From: Gerris lacustris
Taxonomy: Eukaryota > Arthropoda > Insecta > Hemiptera > Gerridae
Length of the DNA stretch: 64,000 bases
Direction: 5' to 3'
Assembly: GCA_951217055.1 (NCBI GenBank)
Contig: OX578281.1
Location: forward strand, 13,982,447 to 14,046,446
Notes under the pieces: model-generated
Told to the model about the DNA's origin: nothing
The model's input: the letters and a program-made list of their open reading frames with translations, nothing else
Database searches by the model: none
Translations under genes and position numbers: made by a program
Part shown: positions 31,901 to 42,336 of the stretch, in pieces
Numbering within the stretch: the first letter of the stretch is position 1
Layout of the letters: each line of letters begins with the position of its first letter

Positions 31901-32676
31901 CGTGGAAGTCTCTGCGGTGTTTCCTCTTCCTTATCTACCTGAATGCAAAAACTGACCATGCGGTGGTCAGACATCAAGATATCTGATGACACATGCCAGT
32001 TGCAGATGCTTTCCGATATACTCCTAGATGCCATGGTGACATCTATTACCTGAGAACGGATTCTGTTAATAAAAGTTGGTTCCGTCCCTATATTCATAAC
32101 CTCTAAGTCAGTGGATGCTAAAAATTCCAATAGCGCATCACCTCTGTTGTTGCAATCATTGCTACCCCAGGCATGGTGATGCGCGTTAGCATCGCACCCA
32201 ATTATCAGTGGAATGGCCTTCTCCTCTGAGAATCTGACAATATTGGTCAGTTCCCTTGTTGGGGGAAGGTCTAACCTATCATATGGCAGGTATAGACTTG
32301 CCATGATTACCTTATTAACTAAACCTTTTACCTTATACTCCAGGATGATTACCGTGGCGTCGCGAGTCCCCAGCTGAGGTATCGGTGTTACCTTCAGGTC
32401 CTCCGTCGCCACAATGCATGTCCTGGGGTTGTCCTCCTCTGGTCCTTCTTGGCCTCCTACCACTAGCCTCAGACCAGTTCTCCTTATCCCTCTCACCTCT
32501 CCTTTAAAAACATAAGGTTCCTGAATTAACACAATTAATGTCTCCTTCCCAGCCAGGGTTTTTTGCAGTTCCCCTGCAGCATCCTGACTGTGTTGTAAAT
32601 TAATGTGCATTACCTTAACCATCCTAGTAACTTTGCCTGCGGCTGCCACCACTCCTGTGTGGTCTGCCGCCAGCAT
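28957..32676 (-). CDS. LOA/I-type ORF2: endonuclease, reverse transcriptase, RNase H
   Basis: This 1239-residue protein nicks target DNA and copies the element RNA at the nick. An APE-type endonuclease spans about 21-240, with E53 in IQEPY, D162 and N164 in GCDANAHH, and SDHR at 236-239. The reverse transcriptase spans about 460-780, with KAPGQDGI, D601 in LFFDVEGAFD, and AYADD with D691 and D692. RNase H spans about 955-1085, with D960 in AYTDGSKN, E996, D1022 and D1074. A C-terminal CCHC motif (C1175, C1178, H1187, C1192) follows. All catalytic residues are present and no stop interrupts the frame. RNase H together with the endonuclease excludes R1 and Jockey; LOA or I is preferred. The ATG lies inside the end of ORF1, which suggests translation by re-initiation. 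Confidence 0.96.
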   Translation of the reverse strand: MLAADHTGVVAAAGKVTRMVKVMHINLQHSQDAAGELQKTLAGKETLIVLIQEPYVFKGEVRGIRRTGLRLVVGGQEGPEEDNPRTCIVATEDLKVTPIPQLGTRDATVIILEYKVKGLVNKVIMASLYLPYDRLDLPPTRELTNIVRFSEEKAIPLIIGCDANAHHHAWGSNDCNNRGDALLEFLASTDLEVMNIGTEPTFINRIRSQVIDVTMASRSISESICNWHVSSDILMSDHRMVSFCIQVDKEEETPQRLPRRTNWESFSNELENIQGVSQEVLIGPDALEREAATLSSEIIEAFQHSCPLKSKAHQKVSWWNRDLDKLRKKARNAFNEAFRKKEQGVLWDSFREARRNFKKEVRKRKRAGWRDFCRGIESLPEATRLAKILSSEGSGRALGSIKRLDGTWTLSIEETLDYLLEIHFPGEGTDASDSLERAPETDINWDLATRLVTRESIKWAVNKFNPFKAPGQDGIFPALLQRGMEHLISSIEAIFKGSLAMGRVPEVWKATRVVFIPKPGRKDYTQAKSFRPISLTSFMLKTLERIVDKYIIEEILPRKPLHKNQHAYTRGRSTETALHAATSRIEKAMQSGDYTLALFFDVEGAFDKAKSDNIKGELSQRNTPQVIVEWIMSSLRARKVTAAISGTNVTKMVSGGCPQGSCLSPHLWCLVMDGLMRRLSEGDFYFQAYADDGLVLIRGKFLNTCCERMQLACRIIEKWCKEVGLSVNPSKTEMIVFTKKRKLVDFKAPKLFGQELALSKEVKYLGVTFDSKLSWKPHLDKVVEKATIAFWQLRRAVGKAWGLSPKILKWLYTAAIRPRIQYGAVIWWPRTEVASSSKRLSKVQRLACRSITGAMRTAPTAALEALAGLPPLHTWIKGEAIASFVRLRDNGQWQGGVYTVGHLGIQRMAESKIPLTGVRMKGIEHQLVLKRKFKVEIPSRARWEVGDIKFDQETLVAYTDGSKNEKGMSGAGLYLERSGTQESFPLGTLTTVFQAEIYAILEVARKPEVKDATSTKVAICSDSQAALQALCNPSVESALVKECQEALELLAERKEVTLLWVPGHTGIPGNEKADEVAKKGASMPFCGPEPAIDWSRGQARSAINAWIWEEARRAWRGTDGCRQTKMLLPDLDKGKTKWLMGLGRPNLRNMVGVLTGHCQLRRHLALLKIEDDPTCPLCGLEEETAFHFVGVCEGYGRLRFYLLGAGEIKEEELVTLKWQDILSFVTQTRRFEGDSVVVR

Positions 32677-33418
32677 TGTCCCTCTTGTGGTGTTCCTCTC
32701 TCCTCCTCCTTCCCTCCTCAGTCCTTTTCCTTGCGTCCTCTGGCCTTCGGTGGTCGTCTCTCCTTTCGGTAGTGGGGGCTGGTCCTCGCACCCGGTGCAC
32801 CACCATGGATATCAGGCCGAGGAAGACACGCCACTTAACCCCATCAAGAGCCCTGACAGAGGATCTCGGAATCAACATCACGACGTGCCAGTTTCCTGGC
32901 CCACCAGAAATGTGGTCCAATTTCCACTCCAGAGCCCCCGGTAATCGGTTACGCAGGTGCATCTCCAACCTGATCTCCTCCGGGTCGGGTTTTTCCTCCT
33001 CCCTGATGTTAATACCGATTTTTGTCGGCCAGGGGGCCTCCCTATGTGCGACGACCTTAAAGGAGATATCCTCTATGGCTGGTGGCTTCCAATTCCTCAG
33101 TGTCCACTCCCTGGACTCGGAGTCGACCGCCGTTATCAGAAGCCATCCTGGTTCGACTATGCCTGACTGCCAGAACCTAAGTGCACAGCCCGTATAGGTG
33201 TCTCTGTCACCCATACATTCTAGTGAGAACCTTTTAAGGTTCTTCCTTAGCGCCTCTCCCTCCTGGGCTGTGACTTTTCCTCCTTCCCTGCTTGACAGCA
33301 CTACAATCTGCAGGTCCTTCCCCCTGGTAACGTCTCTGTAGGACTCAAAGCTGGGTCCTTCCGTACCAGGGGTTGGGGCTGCAGTGCTAGCCTTGGAACT
33401 TTCTCCTCTTTTCAGGGG
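32624..33418 (-). pseudogene. LOA-type ORF1, C-terminal part (after in-frame stop)
   Basis: It is in the same frame as the upstream ORF1 segment and is separated from it only by the TAA at 33419-33421. The first ATG inside it is at 33301, so alone it could yield 225 residues. The region with SFESYRDVTRGKDLQIVVLS, CALRFWQSGIVEPGWLLI and GGPGNWHVVMLIP resembles the DUF4780-type domain found beside insect LOA-group reverse transcriptases. ORF1 proteins bind element RNA. The tail is Arg/Glu-rich (RRPEDARKRTEEGRRRREEH). It ends 53 nt inside ORF2 in a different frame. Confidence 0.85.
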
Positions 33419-34150
33419 TTATATCCCTGACTCCTTAATCCTTTTGGGAGTGAGGTCTGCTGAAGAGGGGGTCCCCGAGGTTCCTCTTGGCCTTTTAATT
33501 GAGTTCCCCGATGAAATTGGGGGAGTTACTTCGAGACCCTCACTCTCTTGCCTTACCGATCTGGGGGCTGTGGGCAGATCGTATTTCCTTCCTTGTTTCA
33601 GTTTCCTCCTAGCCTCATCCCTCGCGCCTGGGCCTCTCTTAGTCCTTCTCGACGGGGGAGGTGGTGCCTTCATGCTGTGTAGGTTAGCCTCCTCCAAGGT
33701 TGGAAACTGCTCCTTCGGAGCCTTCCCACTGGTTGTCCTGGAGGGCCTTTGGTCCCGGGTAGAGGTGTGGGACTTGGGTTCCCCTTTCGAGGTCCCCTCA
33801 TCCCCCTTCCTCTCCTTTTCCTCTCTAGCCCTACTCCTGTTCCTCTCTCGCTGTAATTTCTTCTTCAGCGACTTCCTCTGTTTCCGCTCCACTTCCCATT
33901 CAGTCGAGTCCGACCTGGAGGGGTCTTCCTCTAGACTAGCCGGGGTGGTGGAACATACCTCCATTTCTACGGGTTGAGGGGTTCCTGTTCGGTCCTCCTG
34001 TTCCCCTAGAAGAATGTCCTCAATCTCGCTCTCAGTAGCCGCCTTAGTTTGTGGGGTTGGGATCCCCGTCTCCTCCTGTAACATGTCAGACACAATACCG
34101 GGTTCTTCTTCTTCTGTAGTCTCCATGGTGAAGTTACAAATTGTATTCAA
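33419..34150 (-). CDS. LOA-type ORF1, N-terminal part (truncated by TAA)
   Basis: It has 243 codons, is low-complexity and is highly charged. An acidic N-terminus (METTEEEEPG) is followed by a basic block KQRKSLKKKLQRERNRSR and Pro/Ser/Thr-rich linkers. This fits the disordered N-terminal half of an RNA-binding ORF1 protein. It stops at a TAA immediately after KRIKESGI, while the same frame continues open for 265 codons into the structured C-terminal half. The start is the first ATG after the GC-rich 5' UTR; the ATG eight codons later (METTEE) is an alternative. Confidence 0.85.
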   Translation of the reverse strand: MNTICNFTMETTEEEEPGIVSDMLQEETGIPTPQTKAATESEIEDILLGEQEDRTGTPQPVEMEVCSTTPASLEEDPSRSDSTEWEVERKQRKSLKKKLQRERNRSRAREEKERKGDEGTSKGEPKSHTSTRDQRPSRTTSGKAPKEQFPTLEEANLHSMKAPPPPSRRTKRGPGARDEARRKLKQGRKYDLPTAPRSVRQESEGLEVTPPISSGNSIKRPRGTSGTPSSADLTPKRIKESGI

Positions 34151-34859
34151 TGTGGTTAGTGTGTGTTATGTTGAGTGGGTTAATTATCTAATAGAGCTGC
34201 TGAGTCTTCCCAGAGGTCCAGTTGGTTCCTGAGCTTCCCCGGACGGTAGCCGCGCAAGAGCCCCCCGAGGACGACAGCAGGGCCCTACCCAGGCGCCTAC
34301 CTGGCACTACTATCGCCCTCTAGGATTTTCACCTCCTGATGGGTCAGCCCCCTACACTAGGCTACGTAATAAAACAGCAAGGGTGGGACCCTGACTATGA
34401 GGTGGCCGGCGTGTCTAGTTCCGTTTTTAATGCGCTACCACACCCGTCCTCTTCCGCCACAGGACCGGTCCCCTTAGGTCCTCTCAGAGCTCTCCTCGAT
34501 AACATTGACCCATGTAGTGTTAGTGTTTATGCTGGGCGTGGTAAAGTGCTAGGTAGTCCGGGAGTCGCCACTCTCCCCAGTAGCACGCCTCTACTGCCCT
34601 AGGACATTGTAATTGTATGAGTGTCAGTGTGATGTTGTGTGTACTGTGGATAGGGTGTACTGGTAATGCTAGTATCTGCCTACCTCAGGTACTAGCTTCG
34701 TCTAAGTCAATCTTAGTTGTAGACCAAGAAGGTTTACTTAACAGGGGCGCCCGCATAAAGCTACGTGAAGGCGTTGACAGAGACTTGGGGTGGCTGAAGT
34801 GAGAGCCTTCATTTCTTACGATCTGGCATCAGGTTACACTGCCACCCCCATTAACCCCC
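34151..34859 (-). other. 5' UTR of the LOA-like element
   Basis: About 710 bp between the element start and ORF1. It should hold the internal promoter that I-group elements need, but no specific box was identified. Open frames on the plus strand here are antisense artefacts. Confidence 0.75.
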
Positions 34860-34872
34860 ATGTTTACCTCTA
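34860..34872. repeat. Target-site duplication of the LOA-like element (5' side)
   Basis: ATGTTTACCTCTA is identical to 28865-28877. It is followed by a 19-bp A-rich tract absent from the empty family E copy, then by continuous family E sequence (TCACAAATTTGAAACCCGTC). Confidence 0.9.
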
Positions 34873-35172
34873 AATAAAAAAAAATAAAAAATCACAAATT
34901 TGAAACCCGTCAAAATGAAGATTGTAAATACTATGGGATATATCAAAACAAATAAAATAACTTACTTTCCATACAGCAAAATTTGCTGAAAACTAATTAA
35001 ATTCTGCTGAAAGATGGCTAAAAGTATTAAAATAAGCATTGCCATCATGTTCTGAGCTATTCTAAAAGTTTCAAATGTTTAGCTACTCGGGAAATTAATT
35101 AAAAATCGATTGCAAGATTTTTACTGGACAAACAAACTGAAAAACAAGAAAGCAATCTAATAAAAACGAAGT

Positions 35173-36577
35173 AAAATATTTGGATACAGTTCTGAATTTA
35201 TTAGAAAACAGGTGATTTTGACGTGATAATTATGATGGGTGTGAAAGTAGTTTATGCTTGTACTGTTAATTTAGTCAGATTATCAGGGTAGAAACATAAA
35301 ACTGCGCATGCCCTAATTAGATCACAATACAGTCAGCTGTTAATAAGTTCTGTGAACTACAATTTGATACAGTCCCAGACTTTCGTGTATTGACCTTGAG
35401 ATGAACTAGATTAAATACGTTGCGTTTACATGGAAAGATACCGTATTCAGATCGTTTTGAATACACCATGTAAACAAAGCTAATTATTAAAATTTGATAT
35501 TAAGAGGTTTAAATTCAGTATCATTATAAATAATGAGATCATTATGCTTGTGCTTGTCGTACCGTATTTTTTAATTATAGTTGAGGTACTTAAAACTTAG
35601 TAAGAAGTAAGACTCAGTCTGTAAAACACATTAGCAGTACAGCCGGTTAAAGTGGAGCTTTCATTGTTACCATTTACAATTGCTCACTTCCCCCTTATTC
35701 TCTTGTTTCTTTCCCCTGCTGATAATTATCGCTGACTCATGATAACCATTTGCATGATAAGAATAAATTTAAATTTAGAATATTTCACATCTCTTAATAT
35801 AATCAAGTATATTCTAAAAGTAATAAAAAATATTATGTTTTCCCGGAGTGACCAATTCTATTTTTAATAATATTTTAGTATGGAATACATTTAATTTAAC
35901 TAAAAAAAAAAAAATATAAATAAATCTATATATTTTAATAAATCAATCTATAGCATTAGTAATCTACATAAACAAAATGTGAATAAATAATAAATATGTA
36001 TAAATAAAATATATTATAAAGGAATAGATTATATATATTTTTTTTTATTTTTATTATATATTTTTTTTATCATTTATATTTATTATTTTTATACTATTTT
36101 TTTCATTATTACTGAATCTTAAATATTGAACTTTCTATTTTACTTTAAAAAAATTGAGAATAAGTTAAATTATTTTATTTAAAAAATTGCAATAAATTGA
36201 TTTTCTGAGAAAAAAACAAAAATGCTGGTGGAATTAATGAATATTCATATTTACATCTCCTCAATATATTGTTTTTAAAAGAGATAAATTAGGAAAATTG
36301 AAAAAAAAAAAATAATAACACTGCCAATATACCGAATCTATTTTGCCTTTTTGATGTTTCTCAAACTTATTTTTCTGATATTTAATAACCGACAATTTTT
36401 TTATATTTTTATTTTATTCCTACATATATTTTTTACGTTTTCACCATTTTTTAAAATTAGATTTTATATAACCGCGAGTTTATATTTGAAGAAACTGAGT
36501 CATTTTTTATTTTAGATGATAATTTATTACTGTTTTAGTTATTATGTTAGGATAAAAACTATTTTATTTTCTCTCCT
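35173..36577. other. AT-rich non-coding stretch
   Basis: No gene was recognised. Long A/T homopolymer tracts between 35890 and 36440. Confidence 0.5.
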
Positions 36578-36753
36578 ATTTTACGATTTTGGTAGTATTC
36601 ATACTACGGAACGATTAAAAAAACGGTGGTTCAAATCCCCGCGCTGGAGTCTATTTTTCTCTGTCTGTTTCCCGTAGTTAATAATAATTATAATTTGATT
36701 TAAATTAAATATTTAATCGTTTCGTAGTATGAATACTACCAAAATCGTAAAAT
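36578..36753. repeat. 42-bp inverted flanks around the partial tRNA unit
   Basis: 36578-36619 and 36712-36753 are reverse complements at 41 of 42 positions. Each contains the hairpin GTAGTAT-TC-ATACTAC. Confidence 0.93.
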
Positions 36754-36924
36754 ATGAATTTCTAATTGATTGTACGAGGTACAGGTACTAATTGGGTACT
36801 TTATAATTATAAGCGTTATTTCTCGGTCTAGTACTTTGTCATTAATGTTGACTTCTCAGACTTGTGGAAAAATTGAAAGCTTTAAATTCGGGTCAAGCTA
36901 TCATTAACGTCAGAGAAATTCATT

Positions 36925-36999
36925 CTCCTGCGTAGCTTAGTTGGTTAGAGCGCTATTCTGGAAATATAGAGGCCGGTGGTTCAAATCCCCGCGTTGGAG
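36925..36999 (+). repeat. tRNA-like head of the composite element (locus 2)
   Basis: CTCCTGCGTAGCTTAGTTGG (acceptor plus A box), loop CTGGAAA, and GGTTCAAATCC (B box) are present. The acceptor and anticodon stems carry mismatches. It is a SINE-type promoter region and not a functional tRNA gene. Confidence 0.8.
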
Positions 37000-37060
37000 T
37001 CTATTTTTCTCTGTCTGTTTCCCGTAGTTAATAATAATTATAATTTGATTTTTATTTTCT

Positions 37061-38254
37061 CTTTGATAGATTAATTTTGTTGAAAGCTAAATTTTTATAC
37101 ATTTAAAATGAGACATTATTATCCTGTATGTTGTCATATCATAAAATGTAGAGAATTTGCAATATTTTATTTTTAAGTGTGCTCTTTATTTTTTATTTAT
37201 GTGTATTTTTTTTTTTACTTTTTCTTGTTTTAAAAAGGAAATGTCAGTTATATCATTCTGAATAAAAATTTGGTAAGAAAAAGCTTTCTTATGCACACTT
37301 CTTAGTACATTGTGACAGTGTCATTAAAACTCCAAAAAATTATATTATAATAAATATTATTTCATTTATTACGGGAAATAAATGAATCCCCAAAGTATTA
37401 TATTTTATCACAATTTTTCGGGAAAATAATGTGACCCCACTAGCTATTTCATAGCTAGAAATTCTTCATTATGTTAGAAACGACTTCTAATGTTAAATTT
37501 TTCATTAATTAAAGACTTAATTTAAAAAAAAAAAAAAAAATAGGACTTAATGAGCGAATTTTTAAAGAAATCTGCGTATTATTGGCTTATGATAATATAA
37601 GAAAATTTTTGTTTAGAATTTGGTTGGGTAAACAAATTTTGGTACACACGGGAAAGCTCTTTAAGAGTACAGTAATTGTTTTTATGTACATTTTTATCTT
37701 ATTTTCATAAAAAAGGGGGGTAAAATTGAAAAAAAAAAAAAACACGTTTTTATGCTATTTTTGACCCTAAATAGTCAAATTTGGCCCTTAAATGAACTCT
37801 GGCCAACGAACTCATCCTTTCTTTTGATATTATTAACATTTTAAAATTTGTTTGAAATTTTTAAGTGCATCCTAAGGGGAGATATCGTCTGGAGTGACAC
37901 ATATTTACATACATTCATATATACATACATACATATATACATACATACATAATATATACATACATACACAAAAAAAGTGTTAAATTTTAGGAATCGATCT
38001 AGTATGGTCTAAAACGGATTTCCATGGAGAAAATTTTCAAAAATTTTGAAGTCATTGTAATAGCTTATTTTTCTCCGAAAATTCGCTAAAAAAAACTCTA
38101 GGGATCTTACATTAATATAATGTTGTTTCTAGGGCTTCGAGGTCATCCTAGAAATGCTTATGCATTTGGTAGTTCGTCCGTCCGTCGCATCTTAGAGTAT
38201 GCGTATATCTCCTGACCTTTTTATACATATTTGTATAAAAGCTCCCGTTGTTAA
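37061..38254. other. AT-rich non-coding stretch
   Basis: Contains an (ATAC)n-type tract at about 37905-37975. It may be an insertion separating the locus 2 unit from its terminal hairpin. No gene. Confidence 0.45.
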
Positions 38255-38312
38255 TAATAATAATAATTTGAATTAATATTTAAAGTTTCCGTAGTATGAA
38301 TACTACCACAAA
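38255..38312 (+). repeat. Tail and terminal hairpin of a composite tRNA-derived element
   Basis: GTTAATAATAATAATAATTT, then TTTCCGTAGTATGAATACTA and CCACAAACTT, match the end of the locus 3 element. The perfect hairpin is at 38291-38306. Confidence 0.75.
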
Positions 38313-39094
38313 CTTAAAAATGGAATACATATTTTAGTAAAAACAAATTAATAAATAAATAAAATAATGTAGGATATTTGAATTTTTATGACCGAATATA
38401 CCTTTTAAGAAGCTTGCTGGAAAGTACTTGACGGGATTTTTTGATTTTTCACTGTGTGTGATAAATAGACCATAATTTCCTTGATTTTTTGTTGATTTTA
38501 ATTTAGACCATAATTTCCTTGATTTTTTGTTGATTTTAAAACTCAAAGTGAAAAAAAAAATCAATTCTTGAAAAACTTTTCCATTTAAATTCTAGTTTTT
38601 CTTTAAACATTCCTTGATAATAATTTAGAAGTGTTTGCATTATGGTTGTAGTTCTTCTTGGTTTATTTTTTTCTGAAATGGCCCTTTTTAAAATCCAGTT
38701 CTAGTTAATTATTCCAACTAAAAGTACATCTTGGAACTTCTCGAGTTTCTAACTAGCCCTTTTCCTTTTCCTTTTCCTACCCTCTCTGTTCTATTTCATT
38801 ATGATTTCCTCGTTAAACTTTCCTTTAATTTTCGAAATTTTTGGATGAAAAAAGAAAAGAACTTTAGTCATGTAGATTTTCTTTCTAATTTCTCGCGGTC
38901 TTTTTTTTTTAATTTAATCAATTTCAATTAATTAAAACTTCCAGATGTGGAGTTTTTCTGTTTATTTGAACTTCTTGATTTATTCTTTTTTCCTCCATTT
39001 CTATATAACTGTAATTAATTATTTTTTAAATGGTTACGAAAACCCACAGTTCTAGCTACTATTTAAAATATTATTTTATACAACAGAGAACATT
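38313..39094. other. AT-rich non-coding stretch with a 38-bp tandem duplication
   Basis: GACCATAATTTCCTTGATTT starts at 38468 and 38506, a 38-bp duplication. No gene was recognised. Confidence 0.6.
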
Positions 39095-39310
39095 TTTCAT
39101 ACCACGTCTGTCTGTCTGTCTGTAGCTCAAATTCGTTAACTAACATATGTTAAAAACCACTCGTCCAATTTGAATGAAATTTGGATAGTAGGTCATAATT
39201 AGCCTATTGTTAGTCCCACATAAGTTTCAACCATCTGCGACCATTTGTTTTTATTCCACAGGCACACTAATAAATTCATTTACACCTATATCTTCAAAAT
39301 TACTCAACTG
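39095..39310 (-). repeat. Family A fragment
   Basis: (CTGT)n at 39105-39123 is followed by GAAATTTGGATAGTAGGTCA, CCCACATAAGTTTCAACCAT and TTACACCTATATCTTCAAAA, as in other minus-oriented family A copies. Confidence 0.8.
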
Positions 39311-40785
39311 ATTTTTATATGTTAGTACTAGATGGCTGAAGTGGTTTAAAGAAATGTAGATTACTCATACAATACACTTCATCCGATACGTTTCAACTTT
39401 ATTTAAAGTCATCTTTAGTCGTACAATTTTTTTTTGCAATGAAAAATTCATCCTTTAGTCGTAAAAATAAATATATTCTTTCTCCATAAGAAAAAGTCAA
39501 ATGGTTTGAAATTTCCTGTTTTTAAAATGTTTGTTATAACAATTATTACAAATTATGAAGCAATAAACACGCACGTACAATAAATTCAATATTATAATCG
39601 ACATTAATAACAACTAGGGAGCTCTGCCCCCTACTCGCTTCGCTCGTCAACCCCCAAAAAGCTGCCACTGCCTAGTATAGAGTACATATATTAGAATTAT
39701 TTTAAGTCTATTAACTATTATTATAAAAATATATTTGCACCTAGTAGCAGTTTAAGGAATTAAATGACAGATTTCAAATCAAAGTACCACATTTGTCCGC
39801 TAGGATCGCTTACCTCTTGCCTCGGAAATTATGTCACAGTTCCCTTGATATTCCGCTCAGCACCGTCTCCTCCCTCTTACCGGCCTCTTCTCGGGGGGTA
39901 TCTCCCAACTCTCTCTTACACACAGTTTGGTATATATCAGTCTCACTGAACTTGTTTGTTTACAAAACTTTTTTAATAATATAGATAGATATGAAAAGTA
40001 ATAATAACAAAACAAGAAATAAATTAATTAATAACAATATATAAAATAAAAAAATATACTGTTAGTCACTTTATTTTACACACTTCATTTTGATAGGTTA
40101 TTTTCATTGAATTTAGTTTTATTAGGCCTTAAGAACATGGAAACTTCATTAACAGGATTAATATATAAGTTTGTTTGTAAGTCCAGTGTACTGAATTAAA
40201 CTTTACAACCTATCTTACTTCAATATTCAATTTCTTCTATGAATTAATTCCAAGTTTATACTATTAACATTATAACTTTTCACAAGTTATTATCCGTAAA
40301 ATTAATTATTAAAGCTGATAAAGCTATCATAAAATGCTAACAAACTTTTAAGGATACACAAGTTTAGAAATCTTCAAGTTAGAATTCCACTTAATTCCAA
40401 CTACCAAGGTAGTTGCTTGTTGAATTGGAAAGCCATGATGGACTTTGCTTTAGACACTAAAAACGGATTAGTCTGTTCAAGGTGCGTTCAGAAGGATTAA
40501 TTGCAGAACTCTCAGATAACTATCCTCATCCTCATTCAGATATAGTTTAAAGTAAAGTTATTTGTTTGGTCGAAGTTACTTCCCTACCTCCAATCACAAG
40601 CGTTCAAACAAAGTTTGGCTATCTTTGTAAAAAGTATACTTAGTCAGTGTTAAACTTCTTTTTTCTCAGAATAAAATTATCTAACTACGTTATTTTTGTA
40701 GCTACTACCACTATTGCCTCTTTTTACAATCAAATTTCACTACAATAGTACTCCATTAATTATAAAAATAGTCTGCCAATTAGTG
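39311..40785. other. Non-coding stretch
   Basis: A GC-richer island at 39780-39950 (GCACCGTCTCCTCCCTCTTA) and GCCCCCTACTCGCTTCGCTC at 39625 look like repeat fragments. No gene was recognised. Confidence 0.45.
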
Positions 40786-41889
40786 TGGCACATAGCTTCC
40801 TATATTCCGATTTCGTATACTTTAATTATTTTATTCTTTTACAGCCTATTATTGTCAAATTAATTTTATTTTCTCCCCGTCTTTTTAAATGTGAATAGAG
40901 GTCGACCAAGAAGTCATGGAAATGAGAGGAGTGCGCTAGTGTCGTCATGTATAGTCAGTTTTTGATATAATAGACCACGGTCAAAAAACACAGTGTTGTT
41001 CTTCTGTTATTAATAATTTTATTTTTGATAACTTCTATATTTTTTGCAACAGGCAACACTGTACCTGATAAGAAATCACTAATAATATACGATAATATTT
41101 TTATATTATTATTTATTGATTATTCATAATAATATTCTTTAAATCTAAATCGATATTCTTTTTCCTTAATCTATTTTTTTTTTCTTCCTCTTTATTTCTG
41201 AGTTTGATTTGGATTTAGAACAGTTGTGACTATAGTTCGTGCTGTATAAAAACAAACAAAACAGGAAACCTAACAGATTGGAAACCTTCCTGTTGTTATT
41301 CAGTTATTCGTGAGATTTGACATAACTGGGCATGTCATACAAACTAGGAATGGTTATTGTCTTAGCACCCGACTGTACTGACTTCGGCACTACTCGGAAG
41401 TTCCGATTTTAAACGAAGTTAAGCTTTCCGTTTCTCCCGTGTTCATGACTTCTTGGTCGACCTCTAATTGTTTTATATTTTTTACATGAATTAAAATATC
41501 AATTTAGAGAAAATTTTAAGAGCCCAGACGGTTGATATTAATCTGGGGCTATCTGCGGGCTACTTATGACAAACTATCCAAATTTAATATAAATCAGACG
41601 TGTACTTTGGAAAGTGTTTGTGCGGATAGGGTAGAGAAATAAATGGGTGCAGAAGAATGACACTTATATGGAACCAACAATGGGCTTATTATGACCTACC
41701 ATTCACATTATTATCATTAATATCAAACAAGTAGATTTTAAGCTTTGCTTGTTCATAAAAATTGAGTGACAGACAGTCTAGGAATCTATAATATTCCCGA
41801 ATATCTGTCTTGGAATTTTTGAAATCGGAGAATATAAAATGAAACGATCACATGGCTCCGTTACCTTTGCTAAGCATGGAAGCAAAATT
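40786..41889 (+). repeat. Family A copy split by a 569-bp MITE
   Basis: The head TGCCAATTAGTGTGGCACAT is at 40785. After the insertion it continues with CTGGGGCTATCTGCGGGCTA, ATATGGAACCAACAATGGGC and CTTGGAATTTTTGAAATCGG, and ends GCATGGAAGCAAAAT. Confidence 0.88.
40897..41465. mobile_element. 569-bp inverted-repeat element in family A, AAT duplication
   Basis: The ends AGAGGTCGACCAAGAAGTCA and TGACTTCTTGGTCGACCTCT are exact reverse complements; similarity continues a little further inwards. AAT lies on both sides (40894-40896 and 41466-41468). Other family A copies are uninterrupted there (AATCTGTCAAAATTGT at 5531 and 63520). No ORF. A 3-bp duplication fits several DNA transposon groups. 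Confidence 0.88.
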
Positions 41890-42336
41890 GTGAATTAACT
41901 CAATTTATTCTATATCTGATTTAATATTTTAAATAAATCTTTAATTTTGCTTCCAAGCTTACCGAAGGTAACAGAAGCTGCGTGATTGTTCTGGTGTTAG
42001 AGAGAGAACTCCGATTTCAAAAATTCCAAGACAGAATTTATTTTCAGACATCAGGAAAGATTTTTGGTTCCGTGTCTGTCGCTTAATTTTTGCGACCCTT
42101 CATATCTTAAAAACTGCACGTCCGATTCTAATAAAATTTGTATGGTAGGCCATAATCAGCTCATTGTTGGTTCCATATAAGTTTCAATCTTCTGTTCCCA
42201 TTTTTTTCTTTTCCACATGCGCACAAACATACACTCATTTACACCTATCTTGAAAATAACTAATCTCATTTTTATGAAATTTGGATGGTGTCAAAAGTAG
42301 CCCACAAATAGCCCCAAACTCTGCGCTACTTATCTT

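Larger units (their letters stand above)
28878..34859 (-). mobile_element. Full-length LOA/I-type non-LTR retrotransposon
   Basis: The element is ~6.0 kb and bounded by a 13-bp TSD. On the minus strand it runs: 5' end GGGGGTTAATGGGGGTGGCA, ~710-bp 5' UTR, ORF1 with one internal stop, a 53-nt overlap with ORF2, an ~80-nt 3' UTR and a short TACTACTAC tail. Ends in short simple repeats rather than poly-A are typical of I- and LOA-group elements. The element is clearly more GC-rich than its surroundings. ORF2 is intact and the TSD is perfect, so the insertion is fairly recent. Confidence 0.93.
28318..35172 (+). mobile_element. Family E copy 3, split by the LOA-like retrotransposon
   Basis: The left part (28318-28877) and right part (34873-35172) together follow family E from AAAAGATAAAAAGGACTTTT to TAATAAAAACGAAGTA. 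Between them lies the LOA-like element. A second, smaller insertion sits at 28416-28542. The comparison copy at 7366-7955 is continuous across the LOA site. Confidence 0.85.
36578..37060 (+). mobile_element. Composite tRNA-derived element, locus 2
   Basis: A partial unit (36620-36711, B-box GGTTCAAATCC plus the CTGTCTGTTTCCCGTAG tail) lies between two 42-bp inverted hairpin-bearing flanks. A full unit follows from TTTCTAATTGATTGTACGAG to CCCGTAGTTAATAATAATTA. The order matches loci 1 and 3. The usual terminal hairpin is missing at 37060, but a tail-plus-hairpin fragment lies at 38255-38312. Confidence 0.82.

Noticed and set aside
29156..34232. Plus-strand ORFs opposite the LOA element
   Set aside because: Antisense shadows of ORF1 and ORF2 in a GC-richer element.
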